NCBI RefSeq assembly: GCF_000003195.3
Contig: NC_012871.2
Span: 55,543,802-55,607,801 of the forward strand
Source of the DNA: Sorghum bicolor
Taxonomy: Eukaryota; Streptophyta; Magnoliopsida; Poales; Poaceae
Length of the DNA: 64,000 nucleotides
Direction: 5' to 3'
The notes under the pieces were generated by a model that ran no database searches, was not told the origin of the DNA, and was given only the letters and a program-made list of their open reading frames with translations. Each line of letters starts with the position of its first letter. The stretch's first letter is position 1. Both the position numbers and the translations under genes were made by a program. This document shows, one piece after another, positions 12,501 through 22,400 of the stretch.

Positions 12501-12891
12501 CGGCTCTGAAGCTATCCTCCCCACAGACCTCGAGTATGGGTCACCACGACTCAAGGCTTACAACGAGCAATCGAACAAAGAGACTCAGGAAAACGCGGTC
12601 GACCAACTCGAGGAGGCTCGAGACATGGCCCTCCTCAACTCTGCTAGATATCAGCAGAGACTCCGACGCTACCACGACAAGCACGTGCGCAAGAGGGACC
12701 TCAACGTAGGCGACCTTGTCCTACGACGCCGGCAAAGCAACCAAGGACCCCACAAGCTGACCCCACCTTGGGAAGGCCCGTATGTGGTGGCCGAGGTCCT
12801 TAAGCCAGGAACGTACAAATTGGCGGACGAAAAGGGGGCAGTCTTCACCAACGCATGGAACATCGAACAGCTACGTCGATTCTACCCCTAG
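6511..12891 (+). pseudogene. gag-pol polyprotein, unit 1 (three in-frame stops)
   Basis: One frame of 2127 codons from ATG 6511 (the first ATG after the primer-binding site that keeps frame). Order: gag with a capsid-like block (about residues 490-660), a zinc-knuckle-like CPYHKGGANHKLKDC near residue 731, protease with MDGGSS near 864, reverse transcriptase with YVDD near 1246, RNase H starting around MYFDGS near 1531, and an integrase zinc site (HH...CHGC). The integrase core follows with DLVGPL, TDNGTQFTG and VERANG, then a C-terminal GDLVLRR/WEGPY module without a chromodomain. Stops: TAA 9130-9132, just after the protease site and private to this unit (TAC in unit 2); TAG 9661-9663, before RT; TGA 11629-11631, before integrase. 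The last two are shared with unit 2. No frameshift was seen. Confidence 0.93.
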
Positions 12892-13445
12892 AAGTCCTAG
12901 ACTTACGATCCTACTTTTTGTACGAAGACTTTGTAAATGAACGCATGAATAAATAAAGTCTTTCCCTCGAGCGGCTTCTTTCTGTACCAAAAATAGTTAC
13001 GAGTTATAGTCTCGACGTCAAAAGGGGATGCCGACCATGACCCATCATAGTCCGCACCCCCTCGGGGGCTACCAGAGGGACGACCCCTCCCCAAGCGTCG
13101 AAAAAGCCAAGAAATTTTCTTTTCTTGCTTGGTAAACCTTGCACGGTTCGAGTAGCCAAGGCACCTCGAGCCCCTCAAAGGCCGAGGGATAATGAGCCGG
13201 AAAACTCCCACGCCCCTGGGCTACGGAAACTCTACTCACTTCCTCACCCTTGAGGAAATCGAGGTTGTTTCTGACGAAAGGTCGAGCAAGGGATACAAAC
13301 GTAGGAACAAAGAGAAACAAAGGAACCTCGAGCGGAAAGACAAATAAGCAGTTAACAATTACGAAAAGATACTATATCACGTAACAGCAAAATTAATAAA
13401 GTATCGTACAAGGGGCCTCAGGCGCCCTGAGCAGGCTCGCAGGCC
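12892..13445. other. Non-coding spacer between gag-pol and antisense gene, unit 1
   Basis: Contains AATAAATAAA (about 12947-12956), a plausible poly(A) signal just after integrase. It also has CCCCTCGGGGGCTAC at about 13059-13073, which resembles the polypurine tract next to the 3' LTR. No coding frame with support on either strand. The unit 2 counterpart is 25841-26394. Confidence 0.5.
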
Positions 13446-16400
13446 TCAGTCAGCGGCACGATCCTCACCGCCCTCGCCTCCGCCCGAACTAGCCTCAGGA
13501 GGGAGCACCTCAGGCTCGAAGAGCTTGGCCAACCTTTCCCCAGGAGCCTCCGCGTCGTCGATCAAGGCATGGAGCCTCTCCTCGTTCTCCGCGTCGGTCA
13601 TGGAAATGTCGGTGACGAAGCCATGGGACACCACCTCCATGTCGTAGGAGAAGCCCGAGCAGACAACCGCCATCGCCCGCTTCACCCCGATGTGGAGGGC
13701 GTCCCGCACCCGATCTCGCAGCGTTGCGCCTATGTAGCACAACTGGTCGATCAGGGCGTCGCCTCGAGCGTCCTCCCTCGACTCATCCATAGGCTCGACC
13801 TCCCAAGAGGTCGAGAGATCGCTTATCGCCGTCCGCACTCGACGGTTCAAAGCAACCTCAGCCTCGAGCTGAGCCTTGGCGTTGCGAGCCTCGGCTTGGG
13901 CGGCCAGGAGTTCGTCCTTGAGCCCTATAAATGCCAATACAAAGAAGCTTTAGGAAAAACTCAAGCACACCTCGAAAAGGAAATTCGACAAAGGAAACAT
14001 ACCTTTGATGCTCTCCTCTAGGGCCGTGTTCTCGCCGACCAATCTGGTGTTGGCACGCTCGATCTCTCTGTTGGAGCGCGCCAGCTCAGTATTGGCGACG
14101 CGGAGATCTTCGATCACCCTGCCAGCCTGAGCGACGGCTCCACTCTTCTCCAGCAATTCTCCCTTCAGACGCTCGACGTCGTCAGAGAGACTGCGGGATC
14201 GAGCTCGCTCCATCTCGAGGTCTTCGAGGGCCTTCTTCTTTGTGTCCTCGGCGGCACCCCTGGCGACCTCATTGTCCACGAACGCCACTTTCATCTTTTG
14301 GAAGGTATCGCGGAGGGAGTCCAGGTCGGTTTGGAGAAGGCCCTTCTCCTTGTCCAGGTCCGCAATGACGCTCTTGTAGGACAGGGCCTCCTCCCGGGCT
14401 CTGGACGCGGCCTCCTCGACCGTAAGAGCCCGCTCCCGTAGCTGCATCGCCTCCTCCTCCGCCTTCTTCGAGACCTCCCGGGCCTCGGCCAAAGCAGCCT
14501 CCCTCGCCTTCTTCTCCTCCTCGAGTGCTATGAGATCTTTGTAAGCTTTAAGCAGCTTTTCCTGCGACTCGAGGAGTTGATCCTTGAGGAGGGGAAGCTG
14601 CTCCCATCCGCCCCTCGTGGCATGTATGAAGCTGGACTTGATGCGAGAGGTCTCTTTCATATCCTACGAATCAGGGGTCGGATGGATTAGAATACAGAAA
14701 CCAGAAAGCACCATAAAGATTGGAGTTTGAGAGACACTTACAAAATAAGCTGGCCCGAGCCCGTTGTTGATGACGTCCGATAGGAGCCCCACCACGTGTT
14801 TCATCCAAAGGCGGAGCTCCTCGACATGCTCCCACTTCTCGACCTCCTTCTTGTCGTCGAGGAAAATATTGGGCTCGGACGGGTCGGTGGAAGCTCGGAT
14901 ACGAATCCGATCGGGACACCAGTTCTCCATCTCCCGATCAGCCCGCACCCTGACGCCGCGGAGAAAGTTCTCGACGGTCTCGAGGGAACCCCCGTGGCGC
15001 AAGAACAGGTCGGCGAGGCAAGGGAACCGCCCATCGTCGTCCACCGTCTTCCACGTACCGTCCTTGCTCCCAGACGACCCGATCTCATCCTCCTCAGAGG
15101 GAAAGCGGTCCTCCCATGCTCGACGCTCCCGGAGGAACCCTGGGGCGATCCCGTCCATGCCGTAGATCGTCCTTTTGATCTCGGACTCGGGGTCGGTGGG
15201 GGTGCGCATCATGCAGGCGAGCGCCACCACTCCGTCCGCTCGCCCCGACTCCGCCCGGATCGCGGCAGGCGCCCCCGGGAGGAGCCACGCTGGGGTGGGA
15301 GGTCCGTACACCGGCAAATTTCCCTCTTGATCGCCGGGCTCTTGCGACGCCAGTGGCGCCGGTTCGGCCAAACCTTGAGGCGGGGGCTCGAGTGGCTCGT
15401 CCTCTTGGCCCCCCAGCTGCTGTTGCTGCCCCAGCTGCTGCTGCTGCTCCTCCTGCTGATGCTGCAGCTGCTCCTCCGGCTGGGGTCGCTGCTGCTGCTG
15501 CTCCAGTGACGGCTGCGTCGCCTCACGCTCCCGCTCCTCCTCCTCCACCATCTTCCTTTGCGCCTCGAGAGCTCGAAGGCCTGCAGGCCAGGGAGTCCGT
15601 CCCGCGACGTTGGGGGTCGATGCTTCTTCCTCCATAGGTCGAGCGCCCCCAGACGCTTCGTTGCCATCAGACGTATCGCTGATGGTGATGGGTTCCCCCT
15701 CGACCCCCAATCGAGAGGGCTCGGGGGCTCCCTCTGACGCTCGCGTCTGGGGGGCCGCATCATGAGTCGGCGGCGGCGGAGTAGGCGCGGGACGAGATGA
15801 AGCCCTCTCGACGCCGGCTGGAGGTTGGGTGCTGGATGAGCCTACAAAACAAAGGGTAAGGGTCAGACGTTATGATAACCAACGCAAGAATATCGCGACG
15901 CCCGGGAATTAACTACGAACCTGGTTCCGTGGAGGCGGCACCCGTTCTGAGCCTCTTGGCCATAGACGGTTGGGCCTGCTCAAGGGTCCGCTTCAGCCTG
16001 AGAAAAGGTCGGCATATGAGGAAAGGTGGAAGAATGGGAAGACAAAAACCGCAACATCAAAAAAGGCTTACCCCACGAGGAGAACGGCTCGCCTTCCGCC
16101 ACCCCGACCAGCGGGCCTCGAGCCACCCCGCGTCGGGGCTCCGGGCCCCTTGAGGGCACGAACCGGCTTAGGTACGTCGGTCCCCGCCTGGCGGACGCCG
16201 GGACCCGCGCTCTTACGGCCGGCGTCTCCTCTCTCAGAGGCCGCGGCGCGACCACAGGTTAGCGGCCCCGACGCCTGGGACCTAGCCGGATCGCTCTCCC
16301 TGGGCACCGGGGGAGGGCGCGGTGCGTCTTGTCCCGCCTTGGGCGCGGGAGGGGTGTCGGCCCGGGGACGACGAGATCCGCTCGGACCCTCCTCTGGCGC

Positions 16401-17735
16401 CTCTGTCCGGGGGGCGTCGGCGTCGCCTCGAGGCGGGCCCTCGAGAATCCGATCGAGGCGCGACGCCATCCCCTCGGAGTCGTCGCTGTCCTCGTCGTCA
16501 TCGTCGTCATCATTGGGGGATTCTTCCTCAGGCTCCCCCCTCTGCCTGGATTTGGCTCGACGCGCCTCTAATGCTTGGCGGTCGAGGTTCTTCTTCTTCT
16601 CCCCCTTCTTTGCGGAGACCTTGGCAGACTTCAGCTTTTCGGCGGATTGGCGCCGTTTGTCGCGATCGACCTCGTCCTCCTTTACCGGAGGCCTCGAGGA
16701 CCGGACATCAATCCGACCCTGCCAAAACTAAGGTAGACTTAGAAAAAAGAGAGGGGAGAAAGAAAACCCAGAATCGGGGATGCGCGTAAGAAGAAAGCGT
16801 ACCAGATCGATCGAGCCTGCGTCAGGTCTCATGGGGAAGCCGTTGACATGCTCCGGCTGAAAATCACCGGCAATTGCGGCCCTGACTCGGGCCGCGACTT
16901 TGTCGTCCGCCGGAGGCTCGTTGGACATCCGACATGCCTCGAGGTCCCGAGATGAGACGCCAGGGCCCATCTCGTCCATCCTCAACGGTCGTGACATCAG
17001 AGGGAGAACTCTCCGATGATGGACGGCCGAGAGGACGAGGGCGGTGGTCAGACCTTCCTGGCGAAGCTTCTTCAGGGCGTCGAGGAGAGGGTCGAGCCGA
17101 GACTGATGAGCTTGGACGACGCCTTACGTCCAGTCTGCTGGACGCTCCAAGATCAGACGGCCCGAGTAGGAAGGCAGGAGGTTGTCGTCGTTCCGCAGGT
17201 AGAACCATTGGGAGTCCTAGCCGGCGTGGTTGGTCGACAACCCTACCGGGATGTACTCCCGCGGCCGGTCCGTCTTCCCCGTCTTCTGCACCAGATTGAG
17301 GCAACCCGCCCGCACGGGCTTCCTTACGCCCGTGGTTCCGGTGGGGGCGTGAAACAGCTCGCCCCTGTAGAGGTGGAGCCACAGCTCCCAGTGCGGCATC
17401 ATCCCCAGGAAGCCCTCACACACGGCGGCGAAGACCGCCGCTACGGTGATGGCGTTCGGAGAGAAGTGCTGGAGCTCCACCCCATAATGGAAGCAGAGGG
17501 CCCGCATGAAGCGGCTTGGGGGCGCGCCCAGACCGTGGCGGTGAAACTTGGCGAACGACACCACGTAGCCCTCGGGCGGCTGAGGCGCCCTGTGACTCGC
17601 CGGCGGCGCGATCCACTCTGGCGACGACAGCGAGGTGCGGCGGCGCAGCAGTCCCTCCTTCTCAAGCTCTAACAGCCGGCGCTCCGTCATCGACGACGGG
17701 CGCCAGTCGTCGGCGGCGACGAGTCTTACAGGCAT
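13446..17735 (-). pseudogene. Antisense six-exon gene of the gypsy element, unit 1 (nonsense in exon 1)
   Basis: I join minus-strand exons 17735-16803, 16718-16072, 15997-15921, 15841-14742, 14663-14003 and 13924-13446. All introns are GT-AG and the sum is 3897 nt, giving 1299 codons including the stop. Exon 1 (residues 1-311) holds a domain matching the family 'putative gypsy type transposon' (PF04195; key stretch RFMRALCFHYGVELQHF and CEGFLGMMPHWELW). Exon 2 is basic, then strongly acidic (a run of Asp/Glu), then Pro/Arg-rich. Exon 4 has a Gln-rich tract and a conserved-looking block (EIKRTIYGMDGIAPGFL). Exon 5 is a long coiled coil (about residues 920-1140). TAG at 17219-17217 (codon 173) replaces Trp of unit 2, so this copy is interrupted. 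The function is unknown. Comparable extra ORFs are known in Tat-lineage elements. Confidence 0.8.
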
Positions 17736-17867
17736 CTCGGCTAAAGGGACGGTGGGTTCGCTACAGCTCGAGGGGGCATGTGCGCGTGAGATGGCGAGAA
17801 AGCAAAGGCAGCGAAGGAATAAGAGCGAGAAGGCGGAAGGGAGAGGAACGGCGGTGACGCGACGACG

Positions 17868-17876
17868 TATTTATAG
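17868..17876 (-). promoter_or_regulatory. TATA box of the antisense gene, unit 1
   Basis: CTATAAATA on the minus strand, about 130 nt before the ATG at 17735, with good spacing for a plant promoter. It points away from the 3' LTR and against gag-pol transcription. The same box in unit 2 is at 30818-30826. Confidence 0.65.
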
Positions 17877-18339
17877 GCAGCTGTCTGCCAACGGACAGAT
17901 CCGAGAAGTAAGGTAACTCCCCCCATAAATGCGCCGCCTGACAGTCCTCTCTCTCTCCTCAGCGAGCGGTCGAAGATCGAGGCCCGCCTCGAGGACTCGC
18001 TGGCGATGTTCAAGGTAGGGTCGAGACAGTCGAGAGGAATCCCCCCGACGGGAGGCATCGAGCCGCCGGTCTCTATTGAATGAGACTGCTATCCCCGACC
18101 ACGTCGACCCTGCTTTATGAGGACGCCTCCGGGCTACAGCTGACCCCCTCGAAAGGGGCACAGGTTCTCACTTGGACTACCCGCTAGGAACTCAATTTGG
18201 GATGGAAGGCGCTCGCTCTATCGAGAGTACGTCGAAACCCCCGGGCAAAAACGAGCCAGTCAGAATCTTCCACCACTGGTGTCGAAAGCGTTTCTGCGAA
18301 TTAGACAACATAACCCTTGAAGGAGTCAAAAACTCCTCC
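17877..18339. other. Non-coding region before LTR2, unit 1
   Basis: Upstream region of the antisense gene and 3' untranslated part of the gypsy RNA. It is 211 bp shorter than the unit 2 counterpart: sequence equivalent to about 30913-31123 is missing, and the junction is at about 17960. Confidence 0.6.
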
Positions 18340-18356
18340 GAGGGCTCGGGGGCTAC
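18340..18356 (+). other. Polypurine tract, unit 1 / start of LTR2
   Basis: GAGGGCTCGGGGGCTAC lies directly before LTR2. It is a purine-rich primer site for plus-strand synthesis. The identical site is at 31501-31517. Confidence 0.65.
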
Positions 18357-19401
18357 TGTCGAGGGTATCGGTAAGGGGTACCCTCAGCGACGCGCATTAT
18401 GAGATTGCCCGTACGAAGGTCGAGACCCTCAATTCGACGCTCTGATCTTACGTATGCGCCGCCATCGATGGTCGCAGCCTCGAAGACGGAAATAGCGTCG
18501 AGCGAATCGGTCAGGGCTCGAGCGACGACTGCCGTCGAAAACGGAAGCGGGCTCGAGCGAACCGAGAGGCGTCGGGCGCAAGGACACTGTCCGCCGCCTG
18601 ACGCGCGCACGCGGGCCGGAGCATTAAATGCACCTGACGCTTCCCCACCTAACACACGGGTCACGGAAGGCGTGATAGGGAACAAGCTTCTGTCCCATCG
18701 TTCTTTTTGCAGCCTTCCCACCGAACGACCCAGGGCGTGTCAGGACGCAGGAAACAAGGATGGAACGTCTAATCGGGACCCCCTCGAGACACCCAAGGTC
18801 AGCGCTCCAGATATCAGCATATTACACGGCGTCCGACCCTCGACCGAACAGGGTCCCTTCCTAGGGACAAGTTGGGCGTCGACTGACAACACCACAGCTA
18901 CCCCGCCGGATCCGCCACCATACCGTACAAGCATGCGACCTCAGAACCAGCACAAGGCGGCTGGCAGGGCAGAACGCAGGAGCACGCGTAATCATCACCG
19001 GGCTATCAAGATGGGACGGCTCGAGGCCATGCCGTACGGAAGCCTCGAGTAGGTCAGCGCTCCATGCGGCTATCGATCCCTACTCTAACATCTACGCATG
19101 TACCCTGTGTCTCTCCTTGGAGCTATAAAAGGAGAAACTCAGGAATAGAAGGAGGGGACATCACAACACAAGACCACGCTCATACGTAGTAAAGCTCCAC
19201 ACTTCATACCACGCTTGTATTCGCCCCTGTACAAGCACTTAGGTGCAAGATAATACAAACTCTCTCCCCCCGCTGGACGTAGGGCCTTCTCTTGCCCGAA
19301 CCAGGATAAATCTCTGTGTCTTCTTGCATCACCATCCGGAAAAGGGAGCACGCATACAAATTTACTCGTTGGTGTGACCCCCCGGGGGAAAAACACCGAC
19401 A
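18357..19401 (+). repeat. Gypsy LTR2 (shared middle LTR)
   Basis: 1045 bp. Flanked by polypurine tract and primer-binding site, not by target duplications, so it serves as 3' LTR of unit 1 and 5' LTR of unit 2. Its private difference is T in CCATCGATGG near 18466. TATA box at 19123-19130. Confidence 0.95.
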
Positions 19402-19459
19402 GTTGGCGCGCCAGGTAGGGGTCCTGCGTGTTTTTCATCGATTTCCCACTCCTTTCCGG

Positions 19460-22400
19460 ATGGCTACTCTTGCCTCGCCGTTTCCGCGCTCCACGGTGAT
19501 TTGGTTTGGGAGTCTCGAGTTCATGTCTACGGGCTCCGGCTACGACATGATCTTGCTCTCAGTCAAAGGACCAGGAGGAGCCCGCGTTACGCCAGCACGG
19601 TTGAAGGCCCCAAGACGCCCTCATCACCACGCCTCCCCGCCTAAGAAGAGGCACGGACAGCACCACCGCGGCCCTTCTGCTTCAGCACGACCAACAACTC
19701 GTGCGAGGCAGGATGTGGGCCACAAGTCGGCAGCACCATGTGACGGAGCAACAAGTGCGACGACTCAGCACCGCGCGACGACGGGAGGGGACACGTCTCG
19801 CGCCCTCTCCCCCACCGCAGCTAGGCTACTTCCACACGGGTTGTTCTCTCCAAGGGCGGCACTGCCGTTCGGAATGGACAACGCCGCGGCGTCGCTCGCC
19901 AGGACGATATGCCCAAACGCCCAGACGTACGTGGAAAGACCCATGGTCCTCCCACATAGCTCTGAAGCACGGCGGCCGGCGTCCGAGCTGCCGGACCTTT
20001 CCCGAGTACGAGGCCTCCGTCGTCTAGGCCCTGGACGATACTCGATCACCTCCCTCAGGCAACGATTGCTGGAGGAAGGACGTGGGTGTTTCTACGCCGC
20101 CGAACCGGACTCCGACTCCGAGACAGACAGCTATGACCCTACGAGAGAATGTTATCACATCGACGGGGCGGTAGAAACTACTGACGAGACACGGGATGCT
20201 GCTGCGGGTGGTCGAGCCCCCGCGGCGCGAGAAGACCCCAGGACGCCTGGGAACGACGGACAAGTCGACCCCCCACCTCAGGAAGACAGAATCGCGCAGC
20301 TCGCGCAGCTGCGGGAGCTCAAAATGAAGCTCGACGAAGACCGCGAGCGCCTCGTCCTGCTCGAGCAAATCCTCGAACAAGACCTGCCCTACCCGCCGGG
20401 CGGAAGTGTCCGCAGACGCGCTCGAGAGGTACATCGACAAATCGTCGGTGACGCAGAGGCGGAGCAACCTGTCAGCCGTTTCCCTCGAGCAGGCCAGAAT
20501 GTAGTGGCAGCGACGATGCTGCTACGTAACATGCCAGAGCCGTCGAATTCCCAGGCCCGACGCATTCGAGATGAAGTTCAGACATTGCTCCAGGTGGCAG
20601 CAGTTCAACAAGCCGAAAGTTCGGCGTCTCGACGACGAGGAGCTGCCACAGAGAAGCGCGACGAACAGCCTCTAAACGAAGAGGAGGTGTCAGTCCATCA
20701 ACAACCTCCCCCTCGAGGTAGAAAGACCGCTCTCATCCTCCCTGCCGACAATCAGCGTCGACACGACGCGCGGCACGACATCAAAGAAAATAGACGCCGC
20801 CGGCACGGAGACGCGGAAGAACGTGGTTATAGCGCGCATCGCGGTGGGAGATACGACAGCGACGAGGACCGGGTGGCCCCCGAGCCACCAGGCCCGCGGG
20901 TGTTCAGCAGGGCGATTCGCAGCACGCCCCTGCCCAATCCGTTTCGACCCCCGACCAGCATCGCGAAGTACAACGGAGAGACCAAACCAGAGTTATGGCT
21001 GGCCGATTTCAGGTTGGCCTGTCAGCTAGGTGGCGCTCGAGGTGATGACCGAGCCATCATCAGACAGCTACCCCTTTTCCTCTCCGACACCGCCCGTCGA
21101 TGGCTCGAGGAACTCCCTGCCAATCAGATCCACAACTGGGTTGATCTGGTCTGAGTCTTCGAGGGTAACTTCAAAGGGACCTACATACGGCCAGGGAACT
21201 CGTGGGACCTCAGTAAATGCAAGCAGAAGTCAGGAGAAACTCTTCGGGAGTACGCTCGACGCTTCTCGAAGCAGCGCACTGAGTTGCCGCACATCCCTGA
21301 CCACGACGTCATCTTGGCGTTTGTCTCGGGCACCACCAGTCGAGACTTGGTGCGGGAATTAGGTCGCAATCGACCTCAGACCGTCGACGAGCTGATGGAC
21401 GTAGTAGCTAACTACGCGGCAGGGGAGGAGGCAGTCGGCGCCTTCTTCAGCTCAGAAGGAAGAAAAGGCAAGCAGCCCATCGGTGAAGATGGGACTTCCA
21501 GTCGAGGCCTCAAGAAAAATAAAAAGAAGCAGAAAGTGCGGCAGTTCCACCGGGAAGATTCAGATGACAACCTCGTCGCCGCCATGGGTCGAAAGAAGCC
21601 GCGAGGCCCTCCGGATGGAGGCATCTTCGACAAGATGTTGGAGGAGCCGTGCCCTTACCATAAGGGGGGCGCCAACCACAAACTCAAGGACTGTCGTATG
21701 CTGAGAAAGCATTTCGACGGTCAGGGGTTCAAAAAAGATACGCGTGATGACTCCAAAAAAGAGAAGGCTAGCGGCAAGGAGGACAACAAAGATGACGACG
21801 GCTTCCCCGCCGTCCACGACTGCTACATGATCTATGGCGGGCCCTCGACTCGGTTGACCACGAGGCAGCGCAAAAGGGAGCATCGCGAAGTCTTTGCAGC
21901 AAGAATGGCGGTGCCCCAATACCTTAGCTGGTCGAGCACTCCCATCACTTTCGACCAAGAAGACCACCCTGACAAGGTAGTCGCCCCAGGCGTCTACCCG
22001 CTCGTCGTCGACCCCATCATCGTCAACACCCGACTCTCGAAAGTGCTGATGGATGGTGGCAGCAGCCTCAACATCATCTACCTCGAGACCCTCGATCTCC
22101 TCGGCATCGATAGAGGACGCCTCCAGCCAAGCGCCGGCGGTTTCCATGGCGTCGTACCAGGGAAAAAGGCACTGCCAGTAGGTCGAATCGACCTACCGGT
22201 CTGCTTCGGCACGGCGGCCAACTTCAGGAAGGAGACCCTCACCTTTGAGGTGGTTGGGTTCCGAGGCACGTACCACGCCATCATCGGGCGCCCGGGCTAC
22301 GCCAAGTTTATGGCTATACCCAACTACACATACTTGAAGCTGAAGATGCCTGGTCCCAAAGGCGTCATCACTGCCAGTTCCTCCTTCGAGCACGCGTACG

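Noticed and set aside
15353..15637. Plus-strand Ala/Pro-rich and Leu-rich open frames (also 14796-15509, 27745-28587, 28124-28459)
   Set aside because: They are complements of the Gln-rich CTG-repeat tract of the antisense gene; the minus strand has consistent splicing and a domain, the plus strand does not.
18357..19401. Middle LTR as a separate solo LTR or a nested insertion
   Set aside because: It has no target duplication; it is bordered by a polypurine tract and a primer-binding site exactly as a shared LTR should be.
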